From positions 1-5,992 of the forward strand of contig PXAP01000203.1 of NCBI GenBank assembly GCA_003567115.1: DNA of 5,992 nt. The letters run 5' to 3'. The notes beneath the pieces were generated by a model that was given only the letters and a program-made list of their open reading frames with translations, was not told the origin of the DNA and did not search any database. The stretch comes from Bacteroidota bacterium. GTDB taxonomy: Bacteria > Bacteroidota > Bacteroidia > Bacteroidales > PUMT01. Below, piece after piece: positions 1 to 5,111 of this stretch (its first letter is position 1; every line of letters begins with the position of its first letter). Made by a program: the position numbers and the translations under genes.

Positions 1-445
1 AAATATGTCTCCCCACATTACCGCATGCGTGAATTCCGATTTTTTTCCCCAGCAATTCAGTACCCGGAGTACCATTAAACTGATTACGGGCCATATAGAC
101 CATCATTCCGGCAGCCAGCTCAGCAACAGCATTGGAATTCTGGCCGGGAGTATTCATGACAACCATATTGTTGTCAGTTGCAGAGGCCAGGTCAATATTA
201 TCGTAACCGGCTCCTGCCCTGACAATTACTTTAAGCCTGCCCGCATTACCGATAACCTCCCTGGTTACCTTGTCGCTTCTTACTATCAATGCATCGGCAT
301 CCTTAACCGCATCAATGAGTTCGTTATTGTCTTTATATTTTTCAAGCAAAACCAACTCGTACCCGGCATCCTTCAATACACCTGCAATACCTTCTACTGC
401 CGGTTTAGCAAAAGGTTTTTCTGTTGCTACCAATACTTTCTTCAT
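1..445 (-). CDS. serA: D-3-phosphoglycerate dehydrogenase, N-terminal part (cut by window start)
   Basis: This gene encodes the first enzyme of the phosphorylated serine pathway, a cytosolic NAD-dependent oxidation of 3-phosphoglycerate to 3-phosphohydroxypyruvate. The 148 visible codons start at an ATG (443-445) and run MKKVLVATEKPFAKPAVEGI and onward. They show the N-terminal half of the substrate domain of 2-hydroxyacid dehydrogenases: the VRSDKVT stretch near residue 55-61, the substrate loop VRAGAGYDNID (75-85) and the conserved NTPGQNSNAVAEL (98-110). The Rossmann nucleotide-binding region begins at GIHACGNVG (137-145), where the usual family form has Tyr or Gly in place of the Cys. The catalytic Arg/Glu/His residues and any ACT domain lie outside the window. 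The gene follows serC on the same strand after a 159-bp gap, so the two are probably co-expressed although an own promoter is possible. No Shine-Dalgarno is visible; the leader is almost pure A/T. Family assignment is secure; the C-terminal architecture is unknown. Confidence 0.95.
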   Translation of the reverse strand, partial: MKKVLVATEKPFAKPAVEGIAGVLKDAGYELVLLEKYKDNNELIDAVKDADALIVRSDKVTREVIGNAGRLKVIVRAGAGYDNIDLASATDNNMVVMNTPGQNSNAVAELAAGMMVYMARNQFNGTPGTELLGKKIGIHACGNVGRHI

Positions 446-604
446 TTTTTATAAAATTTTATTTTATAATATTACTAACATATAATGCTTTGATCAACTA
501 TCTGGTTTTCAGATAATATAATTTTTATCAAGCTTGACATTGTCATTGTAATCCAGTTTGTCCTGTTATCATTTATGATAATATGATGCTCGCATTATAG
601 GTAA
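446..604 (-). other. serC-serA spacer with several short palindromes
   Basis: This 159-bp AT-rich gap holds no gene. It contains an unusual number of short self-complementary segments: TTGATCAA (490-497), a 6-bp stem TATCTG/CAGATA with a 5-nt loop (499-515), TCAAGCTTGA (528-537), TGACATTGTCA (535-545, overlapping the previous one) and TTATCAT/ATGATAA around a 2-nt centre (566-581). CATTGT is also repeated in tandem at 538-549. The last palindrome lies 24 nt past the serC stop and could be part of its 3' end. The others sit where a serA promoter or operator would be expected. No arm is GC-rich and none is followed by a clean T-run on the minus strand, so a standard intrinsic terminator is not supported. 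Confidence 0.4.
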
Positions 605-1678
605 CTATTTACTTTTTAATTCTTCAAATTCTTTCATTACATCAATAAGCGCCTGAACACTCCCGACCGGCAGGGCATTGTATATTGAGGCCCTGAAACC
701 TCCTACCGAACGGTGTCCCTTGATACCTACCATTCCTCTTTCCTGGGCGAAAGAGAGAAATTCAGCTTCAAGATCCTTGTATTCATCCTTCATAACAAAG
801 CAGACATTCATTACCGAACGGGAATTTTTCTCAGCCGTAGCGGTGAAGATCCTGCTATTGTCAATTTCATCATAAAGCATTCCGGCCTTCCCAAGGTTTA
901 TCTCCTGCATTTTACTCACCCCTCCAACCTCCTTCAGCCATTTAAGGGTTTCCCTGACGGCGAAGATGGGAAGGCATGGAGGGGTATTGAACATTGATCC
1001 GTTCTCAATATGAACACGGTAATCAAGCATCGAAGGGATAGTGCGTTCAACCTTTCCCAGAATGTCCCTGCGTACAATAACAAAAGCCACTCCTGCCGGG
1101 CCCAGATTTTTTTGTGCGCCTCCGTAAATTATTCCGTATTTTGACACATCAAGAGGTCGGCTGCAAATATCTGAAGACATGTCAGCTACCAGGGGAACGG
1201 GGCTATCTATATCTTCAAGGATCTCCGTGCCGAATATCGTATTGTTCGTGGTTATATGAAAGTAATCCGCATCCGCCGGTATCTCATAAGACTTTGGAAT
1301 GTAGCTGAAATTCCTGTCCGCCGAAGAAGCAACTATATCGACCTGCCCGAAATTCTTTGCCTCTTTTATTGCCTTTTTAGCCCAGCTGCCGGTTTCAAGG
1401 TAAGCAGCCTTTCTTTGAAGAAGATTAAATGGAACCATACAAAAATTCATGCTGGCACCACCGTGGAGAAACAATACATCATAATCAGCAGGTACATCAA
1501 GAACCTCGCGAAGTAAGGCAACCGCCTCATCCATAACGGACTGGAAGTCTTTTCCCCTGTGTGAAATTTCCATTACCGACAACCCGATACCATTCAGATC
1601 ATGTATTGCTTTTGCAGTATTATCAATTACTGTGCCCGGGAGCACAGACGGCCCTGCACTGAAATTATGTTTTTTCAT
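605..1678 (-). CDS. serC: Phosphoserine aminotransferase
   Basis: This is a PLP-dependent class-V aminotransferase of 357 residues, close to the roughly 360 usual for SerC. It converts 3-phosphohydroxypyruvate plus glutamate to O-phosphoserine plus 2-oxoglutarate in the cytosol, directly after the SerA step. Visible signatures in order are NFSAGPSVLP at the N-terminus (5-14), EISHRGKDF (37-45), the phosphate-binding HGGAS loop (72-76), TTNNTIFGTE (143-152), the PLP-contacting ADMSSD (165-170), the Schiff-base lysine K190 in GGAQKNLGPAG, and the C-terminal GHRSVGGFRAS (321-331) that binds substrate. The ATG at 1676-1678 is chosen because FSAGP should lie within the first ten residues. The leader is A/T-only with no Shine-Dalgarno. 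The gene lies between comB upstream and serA downstream on the same strand. The protein looks intact with no missing key residue. Many members of the family also act in pyridoxal phosphate synthesis; that is family knowledge and is not shown here. Confidence 0.97.
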   Translation of the reverse strand: MKKHNFSAGPSVLPGTVIDNTAKAIHDLNGIGLSVMEISHRGKDFQSVMDEAVALLREVLDVPADYDVLFLHGGASMNFCMVPFNLLQRKAAYLETGSWAKKAIKEAKNFGQVDIVASSADRNFSYIPKSYEIPADADYFHITTNNTIFGTEILEDIDSPVPLVADMSSDICSRPLDVSKYGIIYGGAQKNLGPAGVAFVIVRRDILGKVERTIPSMLDYRVHIENGSMFNTPPCLPIFAVRETLKWLKEVGGVSKMQEINLGKAGMLYDEIDNSRIFTATAEKNSRSVMNVCFVMKDEYKDLEAEFLSFAQERGMVGIKGHRSVGGFRASIYNALPVGSVQALIDVMKEFEELKSK

Positions 1679-1763
1679 AATATTTATTTTAAATAAATTT
1701 TTAAATAGAACGCAATTTGCAAAATATTTTTCTTAAAAAAAACGTTGTTTTTAATTAATCTTG

Positions 1764-1864
1764 ACCTGAAAGCTTATCCCCTTAATACTCTTTATTTTCA
1801 TCAATTAATTAATTTATTAATTGATGAAAACCTGAAAACTTACCATCTTATTAATAATCTTTAT
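1764..1864. repeat. Imperfect direct repeat pair flanking the inverted repeat
   Basis: Copy A is 1764-1795 and copy B is 1830-1864. Both begin with ACCTGAAA and end with TCTTTAT. By eye they match at 27 of 32 aligned positions, with one 3-nt gap (TTA present only in B). Copy B includes the last four comB codons and its stop, so copy A is a degenerate duplicate of the comB 3' end placed 66 bp further downstream. The two copies abut the ends of the 15-bp inverted repeat. The simplest reading is an old 66-bp tandem duplication; an insertion flanked by target duplications is a weaker alternative because the copies are not identical. Confidence 0.6.
1795..1830 (-). repeat. Perfect 15-bp inverted repeat downstream of comB
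   Basis: The arms are 1795-1809 (TTTTCATCAATTAAT) and 1816-1830 (ATTAATTGATGAAAA), perfectly complementary, with a 6-nt loop. The structure begins 20 nt after the comB stop codon on the minus strand. It is the longest perfect inverted repeat I found in the window and would fold as an A/U-rich hairpin from either strand. Neither strand has a T-run directly after it, so it is not a textbook Rho-independent terminator. A 3'-end stabilising or processing hairpin, or a protein-binding palindrome, is equally possible. It is flanked directly on both sides by copies of an imperfect direct repeat. Confidence 0.75.
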
Positions 1865-2582
1865 GCTCTACAAGCAGATTACCTTTTAACACCGGAATTA
1901 CCGTGGTACTGTCAGGTGTGTGGCAATATTGCATTATATCATCCAAACCAAGTTTTTTCAACCGGTGCCGGTGAGCGGCTTTCTCCATATAGCCGGTCAG
2001 GTCATAACGTGCAATTTCCCATAATTCAATGGCGGCAACAGCTGCATCACAGTCGGTGAAAAAACGGCCCGACCGTATAAGAGCTTCAGCAAGAGCACCG
2101 GCAAAAACACTGTCCTCCAGATTATACCGGTTCCTCCATCCGGCACAAAGAACAAGAACATCACATCTTCTGGTTATTAACCATTGTGCAAGTGCAGTCA
2201 GGTTAATAAAAGCTCCGACAGCTACATGCCTTGCTTCCGCAGCCATCATTATAGCCTGTGTACCATTTGTTGTGCTGTAAACAATCGTTTGGTCCTTCAC
2301 CTGTTCAGGATGAAAATTAAACGGAGAATTACCAAAATCGGCAAAATCGAGTACAAGCCCGTCCCTCTCTGCAGCAACCAGGTATCCTTTCTTTTTCAGT
2401 GCCATGGCTTCGTCCAGGCCCGATACCGGAATCAGATTTTTCACACCGTTTTCAAAGGCTGCACATATTGCAGTGGTGGCCCTCAGAATATCGGAAATAA
2501 CAACGATTGCATCATCATTCCGGTAATAAGGATAAAGTGCCGGTGAATAACATACCTCCACACTGTTTTTTTTATCCTTCAT
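1851..2582 (-). CDS. comB: 2-phosphosulfolactate phosphatase family protein (ComB)
   Basis: ComB enzymes are Mg-dependent cytosolic phosphatases that convert (R)-2-phospho-3-sulfolactate to sulfolactate and phosphate, a step first known from coenzyme M synthesis in methanogens. The 243-residue protein carries the family hallmarks: VVISDILRATTAICAAF near the N-terminus (27-43; usual form VVIDVLRATT), FADFGNSP (80-87), STTNGTQAI (103-111), CAGWRN followed by LEDSVFAGAL (146-165) and the C-terminal DDIMQYCHTPDSTTVIPV (214-231). The start is the ATG at 2580-2582. An in-frame TTG two codons earlier (2586-2588) is less likely. No convincing promoter is seen; TATATTTT on the minus strand at 2662-2669 is a possible -7 element without a matching -33. 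ComB homologues occur in bacteria that do not make coenzyme M, so the true product use here is unknown. The placement between gcvT and serC, near phosphoserine synthesis, suggests but does not prove a sulfonate role. The family call is secure; substrate specificity is inferred. Confidence 0.88.
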   Translation of the reverse strand: MKDKKNSVEVCYSPALYPYYRNDDAIVVISDILRATTAICAAFENGVKNLIPVSGLDEAMALKKKGYLVAAERDGLVLDFADFGNSPFNFHPEQVKDQTIVYSTTNGTQAIMMAAEARHVAVGAFINLTALAQWLITRRCDVLVLCAGWRNRYNLEDSVFAGALAEALIRSGRFFTDCDAAVAAIELWEIARYDLTGYMEKAAHRHRLKKLGLDDIMQYCHTPDSTTVIPVLKGNLLVEHKDY

Positions 2583-2868
2583 ATTCAAGTTAATTATTTA
2601 GTTATTCAACTGATTCAACAGCAACTACTATATTTATAACTGCCACGATTGATCCGGTCATAAAATATAAAAAATTCATTATAATGGGACTATCGACCAC
2701 CAGAGATGTCTTTAACCCTGATTTTTGCATTGCACCGAGAATTCTTTAAATAGCAAATGCCTTCCAGGCAAAGCCACGCCGGGAGATGACCGTGCCCCAA
2801 AAACGCGGGTTTTCAGGATAAACTGAAAAAAGCCGGTCCGGTCCGGATAATACAGGTTAGATCTATTT
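2583..2868. other. gcvT-comB spacer, no gene seen
   Basis: This 286-bp stretch on the minus strand separates the gcvT stop from the comB ATG. Next to gcvT it holds the putative terminator and competing hairpin. Elsewhere it has a small TGCCT/AGGCA stem (2758-2770) and ATTCAAC repeated at 2604-2610 and 2613-2619 in the comB leader. A minus-strand frame stays open through most of it (about 69 codons, 2712-2921) but overlaps the gcvT end in another frame, resembles no family I know and is probably not a gene. I see no tRNA or recognisable riboswitch. Confidence 0.5.
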
Positions 2869-2879
2869 TTACCGGCTTT
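2826..2879 (-). terminator. Putative intrinsic terminator of gcvT overlapping its stop codon
   Basis: On the minus strand AAAGCCGGT (2879 to 2871) can pair with ACCGGCTTT (2837 to 2829), a perfect 9-bp stem with a 33-nt loop. Its 3' arm runs into six T residues (2831 to 2826). The gcvT stop codon (2869-2871) overlaps the end of the 5' arm. A second copy of the 5' arm (AAGGCCGGT, 2897 to 2889) could pair with the same 3' arm using one G-U pair. The long loop lowers confidence. A further 7-bp stem (TTTTCAG 2810-2816 with CTGAAAA 2823-2829) shares the T-run and would compete with it. Confidence 0.45.
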
Positions 2880-2905
2880 GTATATGTTTACCGGCCTTGT
2901 ATATG
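2868..2905. repeat. 19-bp tandem duplication at the gcvT 3' end
   Basis: Positions 2868-2886 and 2887-2905 are two abutting 19-bp copies of tttaccggcYttgtatatg that differ at one position (2877 T, 2896 C). Because 19 is not a multiple of three, the copies are read in different frames: the first copy met by the ribosome gives (P)IYKAGK and the second gives HIQSR and the stop codon. The duplicated segment also contains the 5' arm of the putative gcvT terminator hairpin. Confidence 0.9.
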
Positions 2906-3993
2906 GGAGGTTTGACAACATCAGCCCTTACACTTTTGTTTCTGATCAAAATATTGATCTCTGTCCCCTCCTTTTCAAAACCGGTATGGACATATCCCAT
3001 TCCTATACCTGTTTTCATCATTGGCGACAATGTACCGGATGTTACCCGGCCGATAATATTACCGTCATTACCGGCAATTTTATAATGCTGCCGGGGAATA
3101 CCCTTTTCCCGTACAACGAACCTTACCAGTTTTCGTGCAGGCCCTTCTGACTTCTGTTTTAACAAAAAGTCCCTGTCAATGAATTCGTTATTATTAACAA
3201 ATTTGGTTATCCATCCCAGCCCTGCTTCTATCGGAGAGGTAGTTTCATCAATATCATTACCGTAAAGGCATAACCCCGCTTCAAGCCGGAGAGTATCACG
3301 TGCTCCCAGGCCGGCCGGCTTTAAACCAAATTCCTTTCCGGCTTCAGAAACTGCATTCCATAATCCGGGTCCGTCATTATGGGGCACATAGATCTCACAT
3401 CCTCCGGCACCTGTATAACCGGTGATTGAAAAAACAGCATCTCCTATACCTGCAATATCAATTTTTTTAACTGTATTAGATTTCATCTCCTCAACCGGTT
3501 CATCCGTCAATTTCCGTATTATTTTAAGAGCCAGGGGTCCCTGAACGGCAAGCAGAGAAATTTCATCAGAAGCATTGTAAAGTTCCCTTCCCGGTTCAAT
3601 TCCGTAATTCCCTGCATGCTGAACACACCATTTCCAGTCTTTTTCAATATTGGCAGCATTGACAACCAGCATGAATGTTTCCCGGTCAAACCGGTAAACC
3701 ATCAGATCATCAATAATACCTCCTTTACCGTTGGGCATACAGGAGTAATGGACTGCTCCATCGGAAAGGCTGTAAATATCGTTACTTGTAAGAAACTGAA
3801 GATATGCGGCAGCTTCGGGCCCCTTTACCCGGAACTCGCCCATATGGGAAATATCAAATATACCGGCTTTTTGACGGACTGCAATATGTTCATCATTAAT
3901 CCCGCTGTATTCAACCGGCATTTTGAACCCGGCAAAGGGAATCATCTTTGCTCCCAGCCTGGTATGAATATCGTTACATGCAGTTTTTTTCAT
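2869..3993 (-). CDS. gcvT: Aminomethyltransferase, glycine cleavage system T protein
   Basis: The T protein takes the aminomethyl group from the lipoyl arm of the H protein and transfers the one-carbon unit to tetrahydrofolate, releasing ammonia, in the cytosolic glycine cleavage system. The 374-residue product is full length. It shows HTRLGAKMIPFAGFKMPVEY (10-29), AGIFDISHMGEFRVKG (43-58), the folate/catalytic GGIIDDLMVYR (91-101, with D95-D96), LLAVQGP (147-153), GYTGAGGCEIY (192-202), GLGARDTLRLEAGLCLYGND (228-247), SPIEAGLGW (253-261) and the C-terminal beta-barrel motif GRVTSGTLSPMMKTGIGMGY (315-334). Many bacterial homologues read GYTGE rather than GYTGA; the Ala form is what I recall for Bacteroidota. 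Homologues typically end near VVKPPxxK, so the last residues AGKHIQSR look like a short extension produced by the 19-bp tandem repeat. The ATG at 3991-3993 is chosen from the homologous N-terminus. No gcvH or gcvP lies in the window, as is common where these genes are scattered. Confidence 0.96.
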   Translation of the reverse strand: MKKTACNDIHTRLGAKMIPFAGFKMPVEYSGINDEHIAVRQKAGIFDISHMGEFRVKGPEAAAYLQFLTSNDIYSLSDGAVHYSCMPNGKGGIIDDLMVYRFDRETFMLVVNAANIEKDWKWCVQHAGNYGIEPGRELYNASDEISLLAVQGPLALKIIRKLTDEPVEEMKSNTVKKIDIAGIGDAVFSITGYTGAGGCEIYVPHNDGPGLWNAVSEAGKEFGLKPAGLGARDTLRLEAGLCLYGNDIDETTSPIEAGLGWITKFVNNNEFIDRDFLLKQKSEGPARKLVRFVVREKGIPRQHYKIAGNDGNIIGRVTSGTLSPMMKTGIGMGYVHTGFEKEGTEINILIRNKSVRADVVKPPIYKAGKHIQSR

Positions 3994-4013
3994 CGGTACC
4001 GTAAAGATTTAGT

Positions 4014-4041
4014 AAAATATACTGATAAATTTTTTAACAAA
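4014..4041 (-). promoter_or_regulatory. Candidate Bacteroidota-type promoter for gcvT
   Basis: On the minus strand TTTG (4041 to 4038) is followed after 16 nt by TATATTTT (4021 to 4014). These resemble the Bacteroidota -33 (TTTG) and -7 (TAnnTTTG) elements with one mismatch in the latter, although the spacing is shorter than the usual 19 or so. The predicted start would leave a leader of about 14 nt before the gcvT ATG. The call is tentative in such AT-rich DNA. Confidence 0.25.
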
Positions 4042-4289
4042 CCATGAATCGTTCATTAAGTTTTACAATCCATAAAAATCATGTGCGCTTTTTTAAATAT
4101 GCACAAAAGTAATTAATTTAGTCATATACTTAAAATAAGCTATGGTTATAAATTATAAGAATTAAAATAACCCCTTTTATTATTTTCACCCGGACATACT
4201 CAAAAAGACAGTGCTGTGTGCGGTAATAAAAATCAATTTTAAAATGATAAGTGAATAATTAACCTGTTCACTATAAATATCATTACTTT

Positions 4290-4297
4290 TATATTTC
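4290..4297 (+). promoter_or_regulatory. Candidate -7 element for the HPt-STAS unit
   Basis: TATATTTC matches the Bacteroidota -7 consensus TAnnTTTG at all but the last base. A poor -33 match (TTCA at 4267-4270) lies 19 nt upstream. Transcription starting shortly after would give a leader of roughly 35 nt before the ATG at 4341, containing the 13-nt palindrome at 4308-4320. Tentative. Confidence 0.28.
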
Positions 4298-4340
4298 TGA
4301 CAATATCTCTTAATTTAAGATAAGTAAATACCATTAAAAT

Positions 4341-4691
4341 ATGAATTGCCAATCCATCGACCTTGATTATCTCAATGAAATGTCCGGTGGCGACAGAGAA
4401 CTGATAATTGAGATGATAGATATATTCATTTCCGAGGTGCCGGGTTACCTGAGCCACATGAATGAATCCCTGCGAAAAAAAGACTGGAATGCACTGGAAA
4501 AATTTGCCCATAAAGCAAAGGCCTCAGCTTCAATAATGGGTCTGAATAAACTTGCCGGAGACCTGAAGGAGCTGGAACTGATTACAGGCAATGGCGAAAA
4601 CATCCATTTATACCCCGGTTATGCAAAAAGCATTGAAGAACAATTTTCATCTGCAATAGAAGACCTTAAGCTGATTTCAAAAACCATTTAA
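4341..4691 (+). CDS. Stand-alone HPt (histidine phosphotransfer) domain protein
   Basis: This 116-residue protein is essentially one HPt domain, a small helical cytosolic carrier that accepts a phosphoryl group on His and passes it between receiver domains in a phosphorelay. After a short lead (IDLDYLNEMSGGDRELI, 6-22) come the amphipathic helix EMIDIFISEVPGYLSHM (24-40), a turn (KKDWNAL) and the phospho-acceptor helix FAHKAKASASIMGL (55-68). H57 is the predicted phosphorylation site with the conserved Lys three residues later (K60). The following helix LAGDLKELEL (71-80) and the C-terminal helix (about 95-113) complete the bundle. There is no signal peptide, transmembrane segment or kinase domain, so the partner hybrid kinase and response regulator must be encoded elsewhere. 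The gene is followed after 8 bp by a STAS-domain gene, so the two are almost certainly one transcript. The ATG at 4341 is the natural start; no strong Shine-Dalgarno is present. Confidence 0.88.
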   Translation: MNCQSIDLDYLNEMSGGDRELIIEMIDIFISEVPGYLSHMNESLRKKDWNALEKFAHKAKASASIMGLNKLAGDLKELELITGNGENIHLYPGYAKSIEEQFSSAIEDLKLISKTI

Positions 4692-4699
4692 GAAACACT

Positions 4700-5038
4700 A
4701 TGCTGAATTTCGAAATTTCAGATGATGTAATAGTTTACTCATTTGATCAAAGCAATAAATTAAATGCCTCTGTTTCTGAAAAAATCAAAAGCCAGATCGG
4801 GAGACATTTTGAAAAACCGGGAACAAAGCTGGTTCTTGATCTTGAAAACATATCATTTGTAGACAGCTCGGGTTTCAGCGCGCTTCTGTCCGTTATGAGA
4901 AAAGCCAGAAGCAACTCAGGACAGTTCCGCATATGCAATATTTCACCCGATGTTATGAAATTATTTAAACTTCTTCAATTGCATAATGTTTTTGAAATAT
5001 GCTGCAACAGGGAAGAGTGCCGGAAAAGCTTTAAATAA
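4700..5038 (+). CDS. STAS domain protein, anti-sigma factor antagonist-like
   Basis: This 112-residue protein is a single STAS domain of the SpoIIAA/RsbV type. In partner-switching systems such proteins bind an anti-sigma serine kinase when unphosphorylated and are released when phosphorylated on a conserved Ser. The core is visible: N-terminal strands to about residue 16, LNASVSEKIKSQI (21-33), the strand KLVLDLENISFVDSSGFSAL (43-62) and helix LLSVMRKARSNSG (62-74), strand QFRICNIS (75-82), then MKLFKLLQLHNVFEI (86-100). D55-S56-S57-G58 corresponds to the DSSG phosphorylation motif; S57 is the likely target by analogy with SpoIIAA. The C-terminus carries C101, C102 and C107 where homologues usually have acidic or small residues. 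The ATG at 4700 lies 8 bp after the HPt stop. No sigma factor, serine kinase or PP2C phosphatase lies in the window, so the target is unknown: gene regulation, envelope or motility control are all possible. Confidence 0.88.
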   Translation: MLNFEISDDVIVYSFDQSNKLNASVSEKIKSQIGRHFEKPGTKLVLDLENISFVDSSGFSALLSVMRKARSNSGQFRICNISPDVMKLFKLLQLHNVFEICCNREECRKSFK

Positions 5039-5058
5039 TTACCTCAACCTCAATGGCA

Positions 5059-5110
5059 GTCATAACCTGATATGCCGGATAATTCAATGACCGGCAGATA
5101 AGGTTATGAC
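5059..5110. terminator. Composite hairpin between convergent genes, possible bidirectional terminator
   Basis: The outer arms GTCATAACCT (5059-5068) and AGGTTATGAC (5101-5110) pair perfectly over 10 bp. A symmetric GATA/GATA internal element (two A-T pairs flanked by G-A mismatches) leads to an inner 6-bp stem TGCCGG/CCGGCA (5073-5078 and 5091-5096) with a 12-nt loop. The structure starts 20 nt after the STAS stop and ends one base from the clpB stop, so it can act at the 3' ends of both transcripts. Neither side has a strong T-run, so Rho-independent function is uncertain. Confidence 0.55.
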
Positions 5111-5111
5111 C

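Larger units (their letters stand above)
3994..4340. other. Divergent gcvT / HPt intergenic region
   Basis: This 347-bp AT-rich gap between divergently transcribed genes holds no gene I can support. It must contain the promoters for both sides. Visible short symmetries are TTATAA-A-TTATAA (4146-4158), GTGAA/TTCAC separated by 11 nt (4251-4271) and TCTTAA-T-TTAAGA (4308-4320). No glycine or tetrahydrofolate riboswitch pattern is recognisable on the gcvT side. Confidence 0.5.

Noticed and set aside
192..202. GcvT GYTGAGG (Ala in place of the usual Glu; protein residues 192-202) as a loss of function
   Set aside because: From memory this is the normal form in Bacteroidota GcvT proteins and the remaining motifs are intact. 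The coordinates given here are residue numbers within GcvT, not window bases.
5..454. Long plus-strand open frame opposite serA
   Set aside because: It is the antisense shadow of a clearly recognisable serA coding sequence; the same applies to the other frames opposite serC, comB, gcvT and clpB.
1764..1864. Insertion sequence or CRISPR-like array at the comB end
   Set aside because: There is no transposase gene, only two diverged direct-repeat copies and one palindrome; no regular repeat-spacer pattern.
2586..2588. TTG as an upstream start of comB
   Set aside because: An ATG lies two codons downstream in frame, and the two extra residues add nothing conserved.
2712..2921. Open minus-strand frame of 69 codons overlapping the gcvT 3' end
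   Set aside because: It overlaps gcvT in another frame, has no recognisable domain, and its first codons are an out-of-frame reading of the gcvT repeat region. It is better explained as spacer.
3994..4340. Glycine or folate riboswitch upstream of gcvT
   Set aside because: The region is AT-rich without the conserved GC stems or core motifs of such aptamers, and the predicted gcvT leader is short.
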